The translations under genes were made by a program, and so were the position numbers. From contig OZ241882.1 of assembly GCA_965203255.1 (NCBI GenBank), forward strand, positions 1,984,001 through 2,048,000: 64,000 nucleotides of DNA. Reading direction: 5' to 3'. Shown piece after piece: positions 42,360 to 50,644 of this stretch (positions are counted from its first letter, which is position 1; each line of letters begins with the position of its first letter). The stretch is from JAPOUP01 sp965203255. Its GTDB lineage: Bacteria > Pseudomonadota > Alphaproteobacteria > Rhodobacterales > Rhodobacteraceae. The notes under the pieces were generated by a model that made no database searches, was not told where the DNA came from, and worked only from the letters and a program-made list of their open reading frames with translations.

Positions 42360-43586
42360 CTAAAGGCCGCATCCAGAAGCACTGTCATCAATCCTCCGTT
42401 CCAGCGATGGCTCGGATCCAGTCCCGGCCTTGATCAACCAAGTACGAAAGGAGGGAATCGGGGAATGGACGCGGCCCTGCAGGTTTCTGTACAACGCGCC
42501 CTGGTGGATGAGCTCGTTCAGAAAACTTTCCGAATTCATCCCTCCCGGTAAACGCTGGCGCGGACGGTCCACGACAGCATTCTCCACCAAAGCCTGTACA
42601 TCCCCGAAATGCATGCCATCGCGCAGTTCCGACATCACCCTGGCAACAAGCATATCTGTATCCTGCATCATGGTCCTGGACTGATCCTCATAATATTTCT
42701 GGCGCAGGGTCCATGCCATGCGCTCCATGGCGGGCCAGTCCATACGGTCCATGTCGCCATCAACCCGCTGAGCTTCCCTGGCCAGCGTTTCGCCCGCGTA
42801 ATACAGATGCCGGGGCCAGCCGTCACTGAAATCGGCAAGACGATACAGCAGGGGGAGATGACGGGAGATATCAAGGTCGAACCATTGTCCCAATCGCTCC
42901 ATGAAATGCCTTGTCTCCGCATCTTTCATCGGTTCGGCCTCATGCAGGTGAACAATGCGCGTGAGATGCATCTCCCGTGCCCGGCCATATGTGTCGGACA
43001 GGCCGGCGAGCACAAGTATCAGCGGCAGGCCCGTGTTGCCGTCGTGAATTTCCTGCAGGAAATTCGCTTCCGCTGTCGTCCTGTCTCCAGCGAAACGCTG
43101 GGCCTCGTCAACAGCGACGATGACTTTCCGCGGCCATTTCTTCATTGGATAGCGCTGGCCAAGCTCCTGAAGCGTTTTCGGCATGTCCTTTCTTTCGAAA
43201 CTGACTGAAACCCCGCCGATGCTGAATGAATCGAGCCATTGCATTCCACTCTTGATGAATGTCATCCATTGCTTTTCCGGCAGAAGCCGGGCCGCCAGTA
43301 TTTCCCTGAACCCAAGGGAGACATCCCGCATCAACGCGCTTGCGGACAGGATCACAACCCGTGGGGTGTCATTGGCTCCTGTCCACCTTTTCTGCATTTC
43401 GTGCAACAGCGAGCTCTTGCCAGCGCCGGGAGCGCCCTGCACGATGCGGGTCATGCCTGGCTGGCCAGCGCTGTCTCTCGCCGCGCTCAGGATATCCTCA
43501 AGGATATTGTCGCGGCCGACAAAGACCGACGGCGGCGCTTTCTCGCCCTGACGCAGGTATTTCCTGATCCGTTCTCTATCCATCAC
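42360..43586 (-). CDS. AAA family ATPase of unknown role
   Basis: A 408-residue P-loop ATPase. Walker A is VQGAPGAGKSSLLHEM (about residues 48-63), Walker B KVIVAVDEAQRFAG, a sensor-like LILVLAGLSDTYGRA follows, and the C-terminus is helical. The N-terminus VFVGRDNILEDIL is the typical entry of ORC/NB-ARC-like ATPases. It is not an obvious TniB or IstB. The start is GTG 43586 or ATG 43583. It sits among mobile-element remnants, next to an IS630 inserted upstream of its promoter region. The frame is intact; no partner gene is visible, so a defence or mobilisation role is only a guess. Confidence 0.7.
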   Translation of the reverse strand: MMDRERIRKYLRQGEKAPPSVFVGRDNILEDILSAARDSAGQPGMTRIVQGAPGAGKSSLLHEMQKRWTGANDTPRVVILSASALMRDVSLGFREILAARLLPEKQWMTFIKSGMQWLDSFSIGGVSVSFERKDMPKTLQELGQRYPMKKWPRKVIVAVDEAQRFAGDRTTAEANFLQEIHDGNTGLPLILVLAGLSDTYGRAREMHLTRIVHLHEAEPMKDAETRHFMERLGQWFDLDISRHLPLLYRLADFSDGWPRHLYYAGETLAREAQRVDGDMDRMDWPAMERMAWTLRQKYYEDQSRTMMQDTDMLVARVMSELRDGMHFGDVQALVENAVVDRPRQRLPGGMNSESFLNELIHQGALYRNLQGRVHSPIPSFRTWLIKAGTGSEPSLERRIDDSASGCGL

Positions 43587-43611
43587 GTCAGCCTTTCCTG
43601 TTCAGTTCAGG

Positions 43612-44862
43612 CATATCATACCAAACCAAATAAATAATCTCCGACAGGCGCCCCGGATCTCACGGCACCGCCCATTCCCTGGTGGTGATCCGCGTGATCT
43701 CGCCCTTCCGGCGGATGAAGGCGTCCCAGACATGCTCGACCACTTCCCGGACATGCTCCGCGCTTTCGAACACCCGGTTGGCGAAATGCCGGTGCTTCAG
43801 GACGGAGAACACCGTCTCCACCGGGTTCAGTTCCGGGCTGTAGGGCGGCAGCCGGAGCAGGGAGACGTTGTCCGGTATCCCGAGGTCTTTCGACCGGTGC
43901 CAGCCCGCCCCGTCGAGGACCACCAGGGCGTGCTTTCCGGCGGGGACCCGCTCCCCGATCTCCCGGAGGCGCCGGTCCGTCTCCCCGGTGTTGGCCCTGT
44001 CGCAGACATGCCCGACCGCGTCGCCGGTGGCGGGACAGGCGGCGGAGAACAGGTACACGTATCCGTACCGGTGGTCCCGCACGATGCGCGGGCGCGTCCC
44101 TTTCCGCGCCCAGACCCTCGACAGCATGCCCTTCTGCCCCACCCGCGCCTCGTCCTGCAGGTACACGAGCATGTCCTCCGGGGCCACGCCGTCGGGCACC
44201 GCCTCACGCGCCAACCGGACGGAATCCCTGCGGAATCCCTCCCGGGCGGCGGGGTCCGCCCTCGGGTGGACGGGCCGCGGGGACATGTGCCGGAAGCCCA
44301 GCCTCCGCACCAGCTGGCGCGCGCCTTCCATCGTGTACGCCACCCCGAAGCTGCCCGCGATCCGCGCCCGGATGTCGGCGACGGTCCAGCGGGAGGGCCC
44401 GCCCGCGTCGGGGTCCGGCCCGTCCTCCAGCCACGACACGACCTCCTCCGCCTTTCCGCCCTCCAGCTTCGGCGGCGCCCCCGGCCGGGCGGCGTCCCGC
44501 AGGCCGTCCAGGCCGTCGGCGTTGTAACGGACGACCCAGTCGCGGAGCGTCCGGGGACCGACGCCGGCGCCGGAGGCCACCCCGGCCCTGGACAGACCGT
44601 CCTCGATGACCAGGGCGATCGCGCGCATCCGGTGGCGGCGGTCGCGGAACTTGTGTTTCCGGGCCAGCTCCCGTAACTGACCGGGTGTGTGGTCGGTGCG
44701 CCGGACCATGACTTTCGCTGGCATGCCGTTCTCCTCCTGCATGTTTCACAGACACAGGATACAGGACGGCGGCACCGATCACACGCGGAATGTTGCCGTG
44801 TCACACAGCATGATGTTCAATCTTTGTTCTGGGCACATTATTAATTTGGTTTGGTATCATAT
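43612..44862. repeat. Inverted repeat flanking the IS630 copy
   Basis: ATACCAAACCAAATAAATAAT at 43618-43638 is nearly identical to the complement of 44836-44856, ATACCAAACCAAATTAATAAT. The arms face outward with the IS630 gene between them. They may be the IS ends or an operator-like palindrome into which the IS inserted. Confidence 0.55.
43660..44742 (-). CDS. IS630-family transposase (intact)
   Basis: A 360-residue transposase. The N-terminal helix-turn-helix (DGLSRAGVASGAGVGPRTLRDWVVRYN) and a winged second domain are followed by the DDE core: VYLQDEARVGQKG (first Asp), ALVVLDGAGWHRS (second Asp) and PPYSPELNPVETVFSVLK (Glu), all as in IS630/Tc1-mariner enzymes. A start inside the frame at MPAKVMVRR is also possible. 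The exact ends could not be fixed; near-identical outward-facing sequences at 43618-43642 and 44836-44860 flank it. It lies between the AAA ATPase gene and a broken hipA. Confidence 0.9.
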   Translation of the reverse strand: MQEENGMPAKVMVRRTDHTPGQLRELARKHKFRDRRHRMRAIALVIEDGLSRAGVASGAGVGPRTLRDWVVRYNADGLDGLRDAARPGAPPKLEGGKAEEVVSWLEDGPDPDAGGPSRWTVADIRARIAGSFGVAYTMEGARQLVRRLGFRHMSPRPVHPRADPAAREGFRRDSVRLAREAVPDGVAPEDMLVYLQDEARVGQKGMLSRVWARKGTRPRIVRDHRYGYVYLFSAACPATGDAVGHVCDRANTGETDRRLREIGERVPAGKHALVVLDGAGWHRSKDLGIPDNVSLLRLPPYSPELNPVETVFSVLKHRHFANRVFESAEHVREVVEHVWDAFIRRKGEITRITTREWAVP

Positions 44863-44930
44863 GGATATCGAATTTCCAAGAAACAGCCTCAACTGCGGTC
44901 CTGTCCTGTATGGTGATCCCAGCCCCTGAC
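44851..44930. repeat. Direct repeat flanking the hipA pseudogene, copy 1
   Basis: The run TATCATATGGATATCGAATT followed by CCAAGAAAC and GCGGTCCTGTCC is about 75% identical to 46353-46430 (TATCATATGGACATCGAATT, then CCAGGAAACC and GCGGTCCTGTTCC). The two copies bracket the hipA pseudogene; the 46353 copy is its upstream region. Confidence 0.55.
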
Positions 44931-44982
44931 AAAGTCCCGCATATGGGAATTCCGTTTCCAGGAAAAGCCATCCCCGGACGGG

Positions 44983-46319
44983 TTATGGAATGAGGGAATC
45001 CATCGAAAAGCTGAATGATGATGGACGCGCTGTCCGTCGGAACCGCCCCAGGATGCGACGGACATTGGCCTCCACCATGGCCTGGACCGACGTGACTGGA
45101 CCTGGGTCGACGCCGGCCATGGCCCGAACCCGCGAGGCCGCCGCAGGCGCGCCCCGCAGGATGGCTTCGCCCATCCGATGAACCCGAAGGCGCAACTGCT
45201 CGCTGTCAAGACCCGCATCCCGGGCGATGGCCCGCCAATGCCGGAGAGCAATGTCCCCAGGCCTGCGTCTGCGCCCCGCAAGCCTCTGGGCGAAGTTCTG
45301 ATTGACATGCGGCCATGTCAGGACGCAGGAGACATCATGGAGAGGCGCTGGACGCACGCGCCCTCCATCCAGCAGGAGAGCGTAATTCTTCGCATGGGCA
45401 TCGGTGCTGGCGACAGGAATGCTGAAAACGACCGGTGCGGAGCCTCCAACCCTGGCGACGACATCCAGGATATCGGCCAGGCCTGGCCCCGGCAATGTAC
45501 CATGCTCGTATTTCCGCTCTGGAAACACGCTCAATGCCTGGGCGAAATCCTCCTGATGCAGGCGGCGGACATTCCCATCCGATGTGAAAGCCCGGTCATA
45601 CCGGACAATGGCAGGGCTGTCCGGTCCCTGACCTGTAAGGCGCTGACCTGAGCGGCCTCGATGCCAATGGCATCCGCCAGCGCCAGACAGAACGCCTCGT
45701 TCTCCACACTCCCCTCCAGATGTGGACTGTCCGGCTTGAGGATGAGTGTCGACGGTGCGCCGTTCATGGGAATCGCGAGCTGGTCCCCAGAGCCATGGAG
45801 ACCGGGTTTCAGGCGTCCATCCACTCCGAGAACCGCCAGAACGGATTTCTCCTGACCGCCGGCCAAGGACAGGCGGACGCCATCCTCCCTGTTCAGGAAC
45901 GGCTGCCTGCGCAGGGCACCGAAATGACGGTACAGCGCCTGTTCCGGCTCCGGTTCCTCATGGAAATCCGTGAGCGGAACATATGTCCAGTCCTCCCGCG
46001 GAGCAGCTGTGCCGAAAGAGAGGGCGCCGGCCACTTCCCCACCGATCCGTTCGGGAATGGCCAGGCTGTCCATACGGGACAGGCCCAGGCCATGCGCGAG
46101 TGCCGTCAGCTGGCCCTTCTCCGGAAGCAGGTTCGCCATCCACGGAAGAACGGTTCCAGGTCCATATCGGTCCCGTCCCAGCGGCATGGACATGGAGACA
46201 GGGAAAGCGTCGGGCGAGGCCAGCCAGCGGATGTCGTATCTGAAGGATGGCTGTCCATCCTCCCCGATATCCATTGCGCCGACAGGCTCCGTTCCGGAAA
46301 AGACCTTGATGCGTTTCAT
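44983..46319 (-). pseudogene. hipA-like toxin kinase gene with a frameshift
   Basis: From ATG 46319 (MKRIKVFSGTEPVGAMDIGE) the N-terminal HipA domain runs intact through MSMPLGRDRYGPGTVLPWMANLLPE-type sequence and the SLAGGQEKSVLAV core to VSALQVRDRTAL near 45620. There the frame changes: AIVRYDRAFTSDGNVRRLHQE, then VASTDAHAKNYALLL with the catalytic Asp/Asn block, and the C-terminal helical domain continue in another frame to 44983. A single-base lesion explains both halves. No hipB precedes it. HipA kinases inactivate glutamyl-tRNA synthetase and related targets; this copy cannot be made as one chain. It is distinct from the intact hipBA at 50282. Confidence 0.85.
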
Positions 46320-47206
46320 TGGATGACTGTCCCTGCCCTGTCCAGGCATGCATATCATATGGACATCGAATTCCCAGGAAACCGTTCCAGCCGCGGTCCT
46401 GTTCCGCATGGCGCTCCCAGCCTCGACGGAATCGCCGCTGTTCCGTCATGGCGCCATCCATGGCGAGCCGTCATGAACCCTTGACCTGCTCCGGAAATCC
46501 AGGCTTGGGATATGGCTGGAACTGCCTAGCCCGGATATCTCACCAGACCGGGAGTCGGGGCATCCGGCACCGATCCGGCCCGTCATCCGGTCCCGTCCGG
46601 CGGCGGCTGCTGCCGGCGGTGCCCCGGCGGCGGCGTCCGCAGGCCGTCGGTGGCTGCGGAAGCGGGAACATAAGGCGAACAACGGTACCGCCGCGCACGC
46701 CTTCGGGAGCCGCACGCGCGGCCCGCCCGACCCGGCCCGGACGGTCAGGGAGTTCGCCGCCAGCACCGCGCGCCTCGCCGGATCCGTCCCGTCGAGGCGT
46801 CAGCCCACGCCGGGCACACGAAAGCCATTGGAGGGATGCCTGATGCTGTCACTCCTCACCGAACACCACAGGGCCATGCGCGACTACGCGGGCATCGAGT
46901 CAACAGTGTTACATTGAAAGGCCCCGCGGGCCTCCAGGAACATGCCCGGCATCAGCCTGCCGGTCGCCTCCGGGTCGGCTGTCACGTCGGGCATAATTTT
47001 TCCACCAGTACGACCATATTTTTTCCATCAATTACGGGCACAAATTAATAGGTCCACTTTGCGGGACGGGGATGATAAATCCGGATTGTGGAAATCAACC
47101 AACTTGGGATACACCCACGGCTGGACCGGATATTGCCGATCACCCCTTTCTTCAGTAAGTTGCGTACCCGCAATCCAAGCGGCACGGATGAAAGAGACAG
47201 AAGACC

Positions 47207-47482
47207 ATGGCGGTGGATGTGACCATTGAAAGCGCCCGTGCAGGCGAAGAGAGATACCGGACATCCCTACGCGATGCGGTGATGCCGCATCTTGGAAAGA
47301 CGCCGGAACAGGCCGAATGGTGCGAGGCAGCGTTGGAAAGCCTCTGGGAGTACGGTGAGATGTCGCCCCTTTGGGCGGCGATGCTTGCTTGGCGGCGTGG
47401 TGAGACGGAGTTGCAGGAGAAGGCACTGGCGGACGATGCCCGGCTCACCGCTTTGGCGGAGGTCGCCTGGGGGCCGCAGTGA
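47207..47482 (+). CDS. Small acidic protein upstream of a PIN-domain gene (antitoxin-like)
   Basis: A 91-residue, glutamate-rich helical protein (SARAGEERYRTSLRDAV ... LAEVAWGPQ) that I do not recognise as a family. It starts at ATG 47207 and its stop overlaps the GTG start of the PIN-domain gene (GTGA), so the pair is translationally coupled, the layout of toxin-antitoxin modules with the antitoxin first. No DNA-binding motif is obvious. The antitoxin role is inferred from position only. Confidence 0.55.
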   Translation: MAVDVTIESARAGEERYRTSLRDAVMPHLGKTPEQAEWCEAALESLWEYGEMSPLWAAMLAWRRGETELQEKALADDARLTALAEVAWGPQ

Positions 47483-48372
47483 CCGAAAACGGGATCATCG
47501 CTCCGGATACCAACCTTCTCCGCAACCCGTCGCCCGGACGCTATCTTGCCGCCCTTGAGGCGCTGCGCGGTCGTCGGATCGCAATTCTGCCCTTGGTGGC
47601 TCACGAACTGAGAATGAAGATTCCTGAAGCGGCGGCGGATGACGTCAGAAGACTGTGTCGATGGAAAGGAATCGGGAGCACCGCCGATGTTGACGTAGCC
47701 ATCGATGAAGCGGTTGAGGCCGCCGCCGGATGGTTGCCGGACGAACGTGGCCGCAACGACTCCGTCTACCTGCATCTGCCCGATCTGGGCATTCCCCGCT
47801 ATCGCAGCTTTTCCGGAAGGCTTCCGGGCGATGCCTTCACGGACCGGAATGGAAACGACCGTATCATCTATGCGCAGGCATGGGCCCATGGCATCGACGT
47901 TCTTGGAAGCAGGAACCGCACATCGATTCTGTTGCCGCTGCTTGAGGAGCACTTCACTGCCCTGGGCCATTCGACACCGCCCGTGACTGTCAGGGGACTT
48001 TTTGACCACACAGCCCACATCTCTAGGACCGAAGGCAGAGCTATGGCGGATGTTGCTCTGGAAGCGGTGCTTGGCGCGGTGATTCCGGATGCCTGGACAT
48101 CCGATCATACTGTCCAGGTCATGAGTTCCTGTGCGGGTTTCATCGGCAACCTGGCCCTTTCCAGTGGACGGCGCGACTCCATGGCCAGTTTGGAAAACCA
48201 GCTTGTGAGTCTTTTGAATCAATGCATCGGTCAATTCAGCCATGAAGAGTTTGCCAAGCATTGTGAAAGGGCGCATGCCAACAGACCGGTCATCGCCTGC
48301 GAAACCGAGATGAGATACCACAGGAAAGTCCGTACCGCCGTCCGGGAAACGGGACTCGATCCTTGGGGTTAA
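47479..48372 (+). CDS. PIN-domain protein (putative toxin ribonuclease)
   Basis: A 297-residue protein. Its N-terminus APDTNLLRNPSPGRYLAAL has the first PIN aspartate and the DTN signature. VAHELRMK supplies the conserved glutamate, and NGNDRIIYAQAWAHGIDVL the third acidic position with the typical nDxiiaqA helix. The remaining ~120 residues form an added C-terminal helical region, longer than a plain VapC. PIN proteins cut tRNA or mRNA. GTG 47479 is the start and overlaps the previous stop. It is cargo of the TGTCA-ended element and looks intact. Confidence 0.68.
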   Translation: MTENGIIAPDTNLLRNPSPGRYLAALEALRGRRIAILPLVAHELRMKIPEAAADDVRRLCRWKGIGSTADVDVAIDEAVEAAAGWLPDERGRNDSVYLHLPDLGIPRYRSFSGRLPGDAFTDRNGNDRIIYAQAWAHGIDVLGSRNRTSILLPLLEEHFTALGHSTPPVTVRGLFDHTAHISRTEGRAMADVALEAVLGAVIPDAWTSDHTVQVMSSCAGFIGNLALSSGRRDSMASLENQLVSLLNQCIGQFSHEEFAKHCERAHANRPVIACETEMRYHRKVRTAVRETGLDPWG

Positions 48373-48514
48373 AGTCCGTCAGGAGATTGGATTCAGGACG
48401 AAACCTGTTGTTCTTTCATGCAAGACATCCTTTCGAGAAAGATACAAGCAGGCGGATATTGATGGCGCCGCACTGAAACAGGTTTACCGCCGCGTCCGAA
48501 GCTATCTACTGACC

Positions 48515-48697
48515 TTGGAGCCTGACGAGGCTTCAAGGGTGCAGCGCAAAATAGACGAAGGTGACGTTGCCGGGCTGGATGGATGTGTGTTGGCAGACAG
48601 GCCGGAATTTTCGAAACTGATCGACGGTCTTCGCAACATAAAGTTTTCAGAAGGTAGGACTGTGGTGCCAATCCGTGGAACTTTTGTTCCGGAGTGA
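48515..48697 (+). CDS. Small unknown protein at the right end of the TGTCA element
   Basis: The frame encodes YLLTLEPDEASRVQRKIDEG and ends VVPIRGTFVPE. TTG 48515 is a formal start, but the frame is open well upstream to about 48370, where only non-ATG starts exist, so the true N-terminus is uncertain. I recognise no family. The stop is followed at once by AAGTATATAATTCCC (48697-48711), identical to the right end of the IS1595-type element at 30526. Confidence 0.35.
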   Translation: MEPDEASRVQRKIDEGDVAGLDGCVLADRPEFSKLIDGLRNIKFSEGRTVVPIRGTFVPE

Positions 48698-49243
48698 AGT
48701 ATATAATTCCCAAAAATTATGCCCGTAACTGGTGGAAAAAATATGGTCGTACTGGTGGAAAAATTATGCCCGACGTGACATCGGCGGCCATTCGCCTGTA
48801 CCGGTCATCCGCGGCCCTGTCCGGCCCGCCCGGCTCCAGGCGGCTGGGCGCGCTGGAACCGGCCAGCGGGGCGCCCCGGTCGCTCTCCCGCCGCCGGCCG
48901 TCGCCGGTGACGCCGTCACGGCCCAGCGCCAGCGCGCTGTCGCCGGGCGGGAGGCCGTGCCCGGTGCGGTCCGGGTCACGGCGGGCCGTGAAGCGGTCCG
49001 CCCGTCAGCCCGGCAAGCAGGTCCGCCTCCACGGGAAGGGGAGCGCCGCCGTCCGATGACAGCCGTCCGCCGCCGGAGGCGCCCGTCACCTCACGTCGGC
49101 CATGGTGGCTGGAATCGACGCGGTCGGCGTTGCACTGTGTCTGCATGGGGTCGGTCCTCCGTCCCGTGCAAGGTCCTGCAATCCCTGCATATGTCACGGA
49201 TTCCAGCCCCATGCAACAGGATCTGGTGAGATATCCGGGCTAG

Positions 49244-49727
49244 CTCTCTCACGTCATGGGGTCTCGGCTCAGGAAACCCAGCGCCCGTTCCTGACCCCCG
49301 GCGAGGTAATGCAGCTGCCGTCAGACGAGGAACTCCTCATGGTCTCAGGCGCACGCCCCTTGAAGGCGAAGAAGCTGCGCCATTTCAAGGATCGGAATTT
49401 CACGTCACCGATCCTGCCGCCGCCGTCCCGTCCGCCTCTGCCCGCGAAGCGCAGCGATGACTGGAAAGGCGTGAAAGCCAGCGTGCATGCCGCCCCTGTG
49501 CCTACTGCTCCAGACCCACCGCCGGGTTCGGAGGAGGGTGGGCCACAACTCAGCCAGACGCCAGGTTCGAAACGCCAGAACGAGAGTTGCCTGCGCAAGA
49601 ACACGAGCCTGACCCACAGTATAAGGGCGGCGACCTTGATGATGCGACTCTGAATACGCTCATGCCAGCCCACCGCGCCCTTGGCATGGATCGGGCGGAC
49701 GGCGACTTCCTTCCGAAATTCCGAACA
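49244..49727 (+). pseudogene. traG (VirD4-type coupling protein) 3' remnant
   Basis: The frame after the IS1380 end reads RPFLTPGEVMQLPSDEELL, MVSGARPLKAKKLRHFKDRN and FTSPILPPP, the C-terminal block of TraG, the trb-system coupling ATPase. About 110 residues later the frame probably shifts, because EPDPQYKGGDLDDATLNTL and MDRADGDFLPKF in the next frame resemble the TraG tail. The rest of the gene, including the ATPase domain, is gone, cut off at the IS1380 element. It is followed by the CopG-like gene as in intact traG-copG-trbB clusters. Confidence 0.72.
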
Positions 49728-50147
49728 ATGGAGCCGCGTGTCAATATCCGCCTCTCTCACGGAATGCATCGCAAGCTCGAAGACATGGTGCTGGCGCCCG
49801 GCGCGACCAAATCGGCGATCATGGAAGACGCCCTCAGGGCTTTTCTTAATTCCGAACGAACGGCGACGCGCGGTGATATCCCGCTGCAACGGCTTGGCCG
49901 TCTTGAGAAGCGCCAGAACGCAATAGAACGTGACGTTGCCCTTTGCCTCGACACCCTCGGCCATTTCGTCCTCTACCGGCTCGCCCGGACAATGCCTATC
50001 TCCGAAAATGAGCGGGACACGGCGCAGCCGCTCGGTCAGCGCCGGACCGAGTTCTTCATCAATCAGGTGCCGCGCCGGGTCACCTCGGAAGAGCCGCTGT
50101 CAAAGCGTGCCTTGCCTCCATCAGCGATCGAAGATCATAATGAGTGA
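49728..50147 (+). CDS. CopG/ribbon-helix-helix protein of a trb conjugation cluster
   Basis: From ATG 49728 the protein is 139 residues. RVNIRLSHGMHRKLEDMVLA and KSAIMEDALRAFLNSE form a ribbon-helix-helix-like N-terminus. RLEKRQNAIERDVALCLDTL and HFVLYRLARTMP match the C-terminal half of the CopG-family proteins encoded between traG and trbB in trb gene clusters. The frame is open back to 49587, but those residues look like TraG tail. The gene is intact while its neighbours are broken. In this remnant the hipBA pair has been placed between it and trbB. Confidence 0.75.
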   Translation: MEPRVNIRLSHGMHRKLEDMVLAPGATKSAIMEDALRAFLNSERTATRGDIPLQRLGRLEKRQNAIERDVALCLDTLGHFVLYRLARTMPISENERDTAQPLGQRRTEFFINQVPRRVTSEEPLSKRALPPSAIEDHNE

Positions 50148-50152
50148 ATTTT

Positions 50153-50289
50153 GACGCATTAAAGGTCGAAATAGGCATTTTTGATTGATTTTTCACGCAT
50201 TAATGGAATCTTCATTGCCATTCATCACAATGCGTCATATATGAAGCACGAAAGCACGAAATAAATCTTTATGTATCAGTTATGACGCA
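50153..50289 (+). promoter_or_regulatory. Operator-like repeats upstream of hipBA
   Basis: Four related sites occur before and at the hipB start: TGACGCATT (50153), TCACGCATT (50194), the inverted AATGCGTCA (50229-50237) and TGACGCA (50283, inside the first codons). Clustered inverted sites like this are expected for HipB autoregulation. The repeats are seen; binding is inferred. Confidence 0.55.
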
Positions 50290-50644
50290 CCAGATAGACT
50301 TCTCGACAGCCTCCAGCGAAACCATCATCGAAGCGCTTGGCAAGCGCCTCGACGAGATCCGCCTAAGCCGGAACATCGCCCAAGCCGATCTGGCGCAGGA
50401 AGCGGGCGTATCGCGCAGTACGCTGACCCGGTTGTCTGACGGCAAACCCGTGTCGCTCGATTCCTTCGTTCGCGTCATGCAGGCGCTTCGCCTTAGCGAC
50501 CATCTCGCAGCACTCCTCCCCGACCCCAGCGTGCGCCCGGTCGACCGCATCCGGCTCGACGGCGTTGAGCGCCAGCGCGCCAGCGGCAAACGCGCCAAAC
50601 CCTCTGAATGGACCTGGGGCGACGAAGCCGAGAATGAGGAATGA
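50282..50644 (+). CDS. hipB: HipB-like antitoxin, XRE family regulator
   Basis: A 120-residue protein with a helix-turn-helix at about residues 20-65 (LGKRLDEIRLSRNIAQADLA, then VSRSTLTRLSDGKPVSLDSF). HipB binds and neutralises HipA and represses the operon. ATG 50282 is the start. The stop overlaps the hipA start by 4 bp (ATGA), standard for this module. The C-terminal tail (KRAKPSEWTWGDEAENEE) is acidic. Repeats TGACGCATT upstream are candidate operators. Confidence 0.88.
   Translation: MTHQIDFSTASSETIIEALGKRLDEIRLSRNIAQADLAQEAGVSRSTLTRLSDGKPVSLDSFVRVMQALRLSDHLAALLPDPSVRPVDRIRLDGVERQRASGKRAKPSEWTWGDEAENEE

Larger units (their letters stand above)
46980..48780 (+). mobile_element. Non-autonomous TGTCA-ended element (Tn402/Tn7-like ends) with PIN-domain cargo
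   Basis: Both ends read TGTCACGTCGGGCATAATTT inward (46980 onward and the complement of 48761-48780), and the match extends to about 65 bp. Each end contains three tandem ~23-bp AT-rich repeats (GGCATAATTTTTCCACCAGT, CCATATTTTTTCC, and a third beginning GGCA). A perfect 5-bp duplication TCGGC flanks it (46975-46979, 48781-48785). TGT ends, stacked transposase-site repeats and 5-bp duplications are features of Tn7, Tn402 and Tn5053-type elements. No transposase is encoded. It lies inside the IS1380 transposase gene and carries a two-gene PIN module and a small unknown gene. Confidence 0.85.
46530..49239 (-). mobile_element. Decayed IS1380-family element interrupted by a second element
   Basis: The ends are inverted CCCGGATATCTCACCAGA (46530-46547 and the complement of 49222-49239), flanked by a 4-bp CTAG duplication (46526-46529, 49240-49243). 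The transposase starts at 49146 on the minus strand (MQTQCNADRVD), with GRREVTGASGGGRLSSDGG matching the IS1380 N-terminal block. It continues in shifted frames through LAGSSAPSRLEPGG and RYRRMAADVT to 48786, resumes after the insertion with DVTADPEATGRLMPGMFLEA at 46979, and ends with LAANSLTVRAG near 46760. Without the inserted element only about 0.9 kb remains, so the middle of the transposase is deleted. Confidence 0.72.

Noticed and set aside
42360..43586. TniB/TnsC-type transposition ATPase serving the TGTCA element
   Set aside because: The Walker motifs are generic, the gene lies outside the element, and I see no specific TniB/TnsC feature; kept as an unassigned AAA ATPase.
43732..44676. 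314-codon plus-strand open frame opposite the IS630 transposase
   Set aside because: Low-complexity proline/arginine-rich shadow of a clear transposase on the other strand.
46980..48780. Tn3-family identity for the element inside IS1380
   Set aside because: Tn3 ends start GGGG and lack stacked internal repeats; TGTCA ends with tandem AT-rich sites fit Tn402/Tn7-type ends better.
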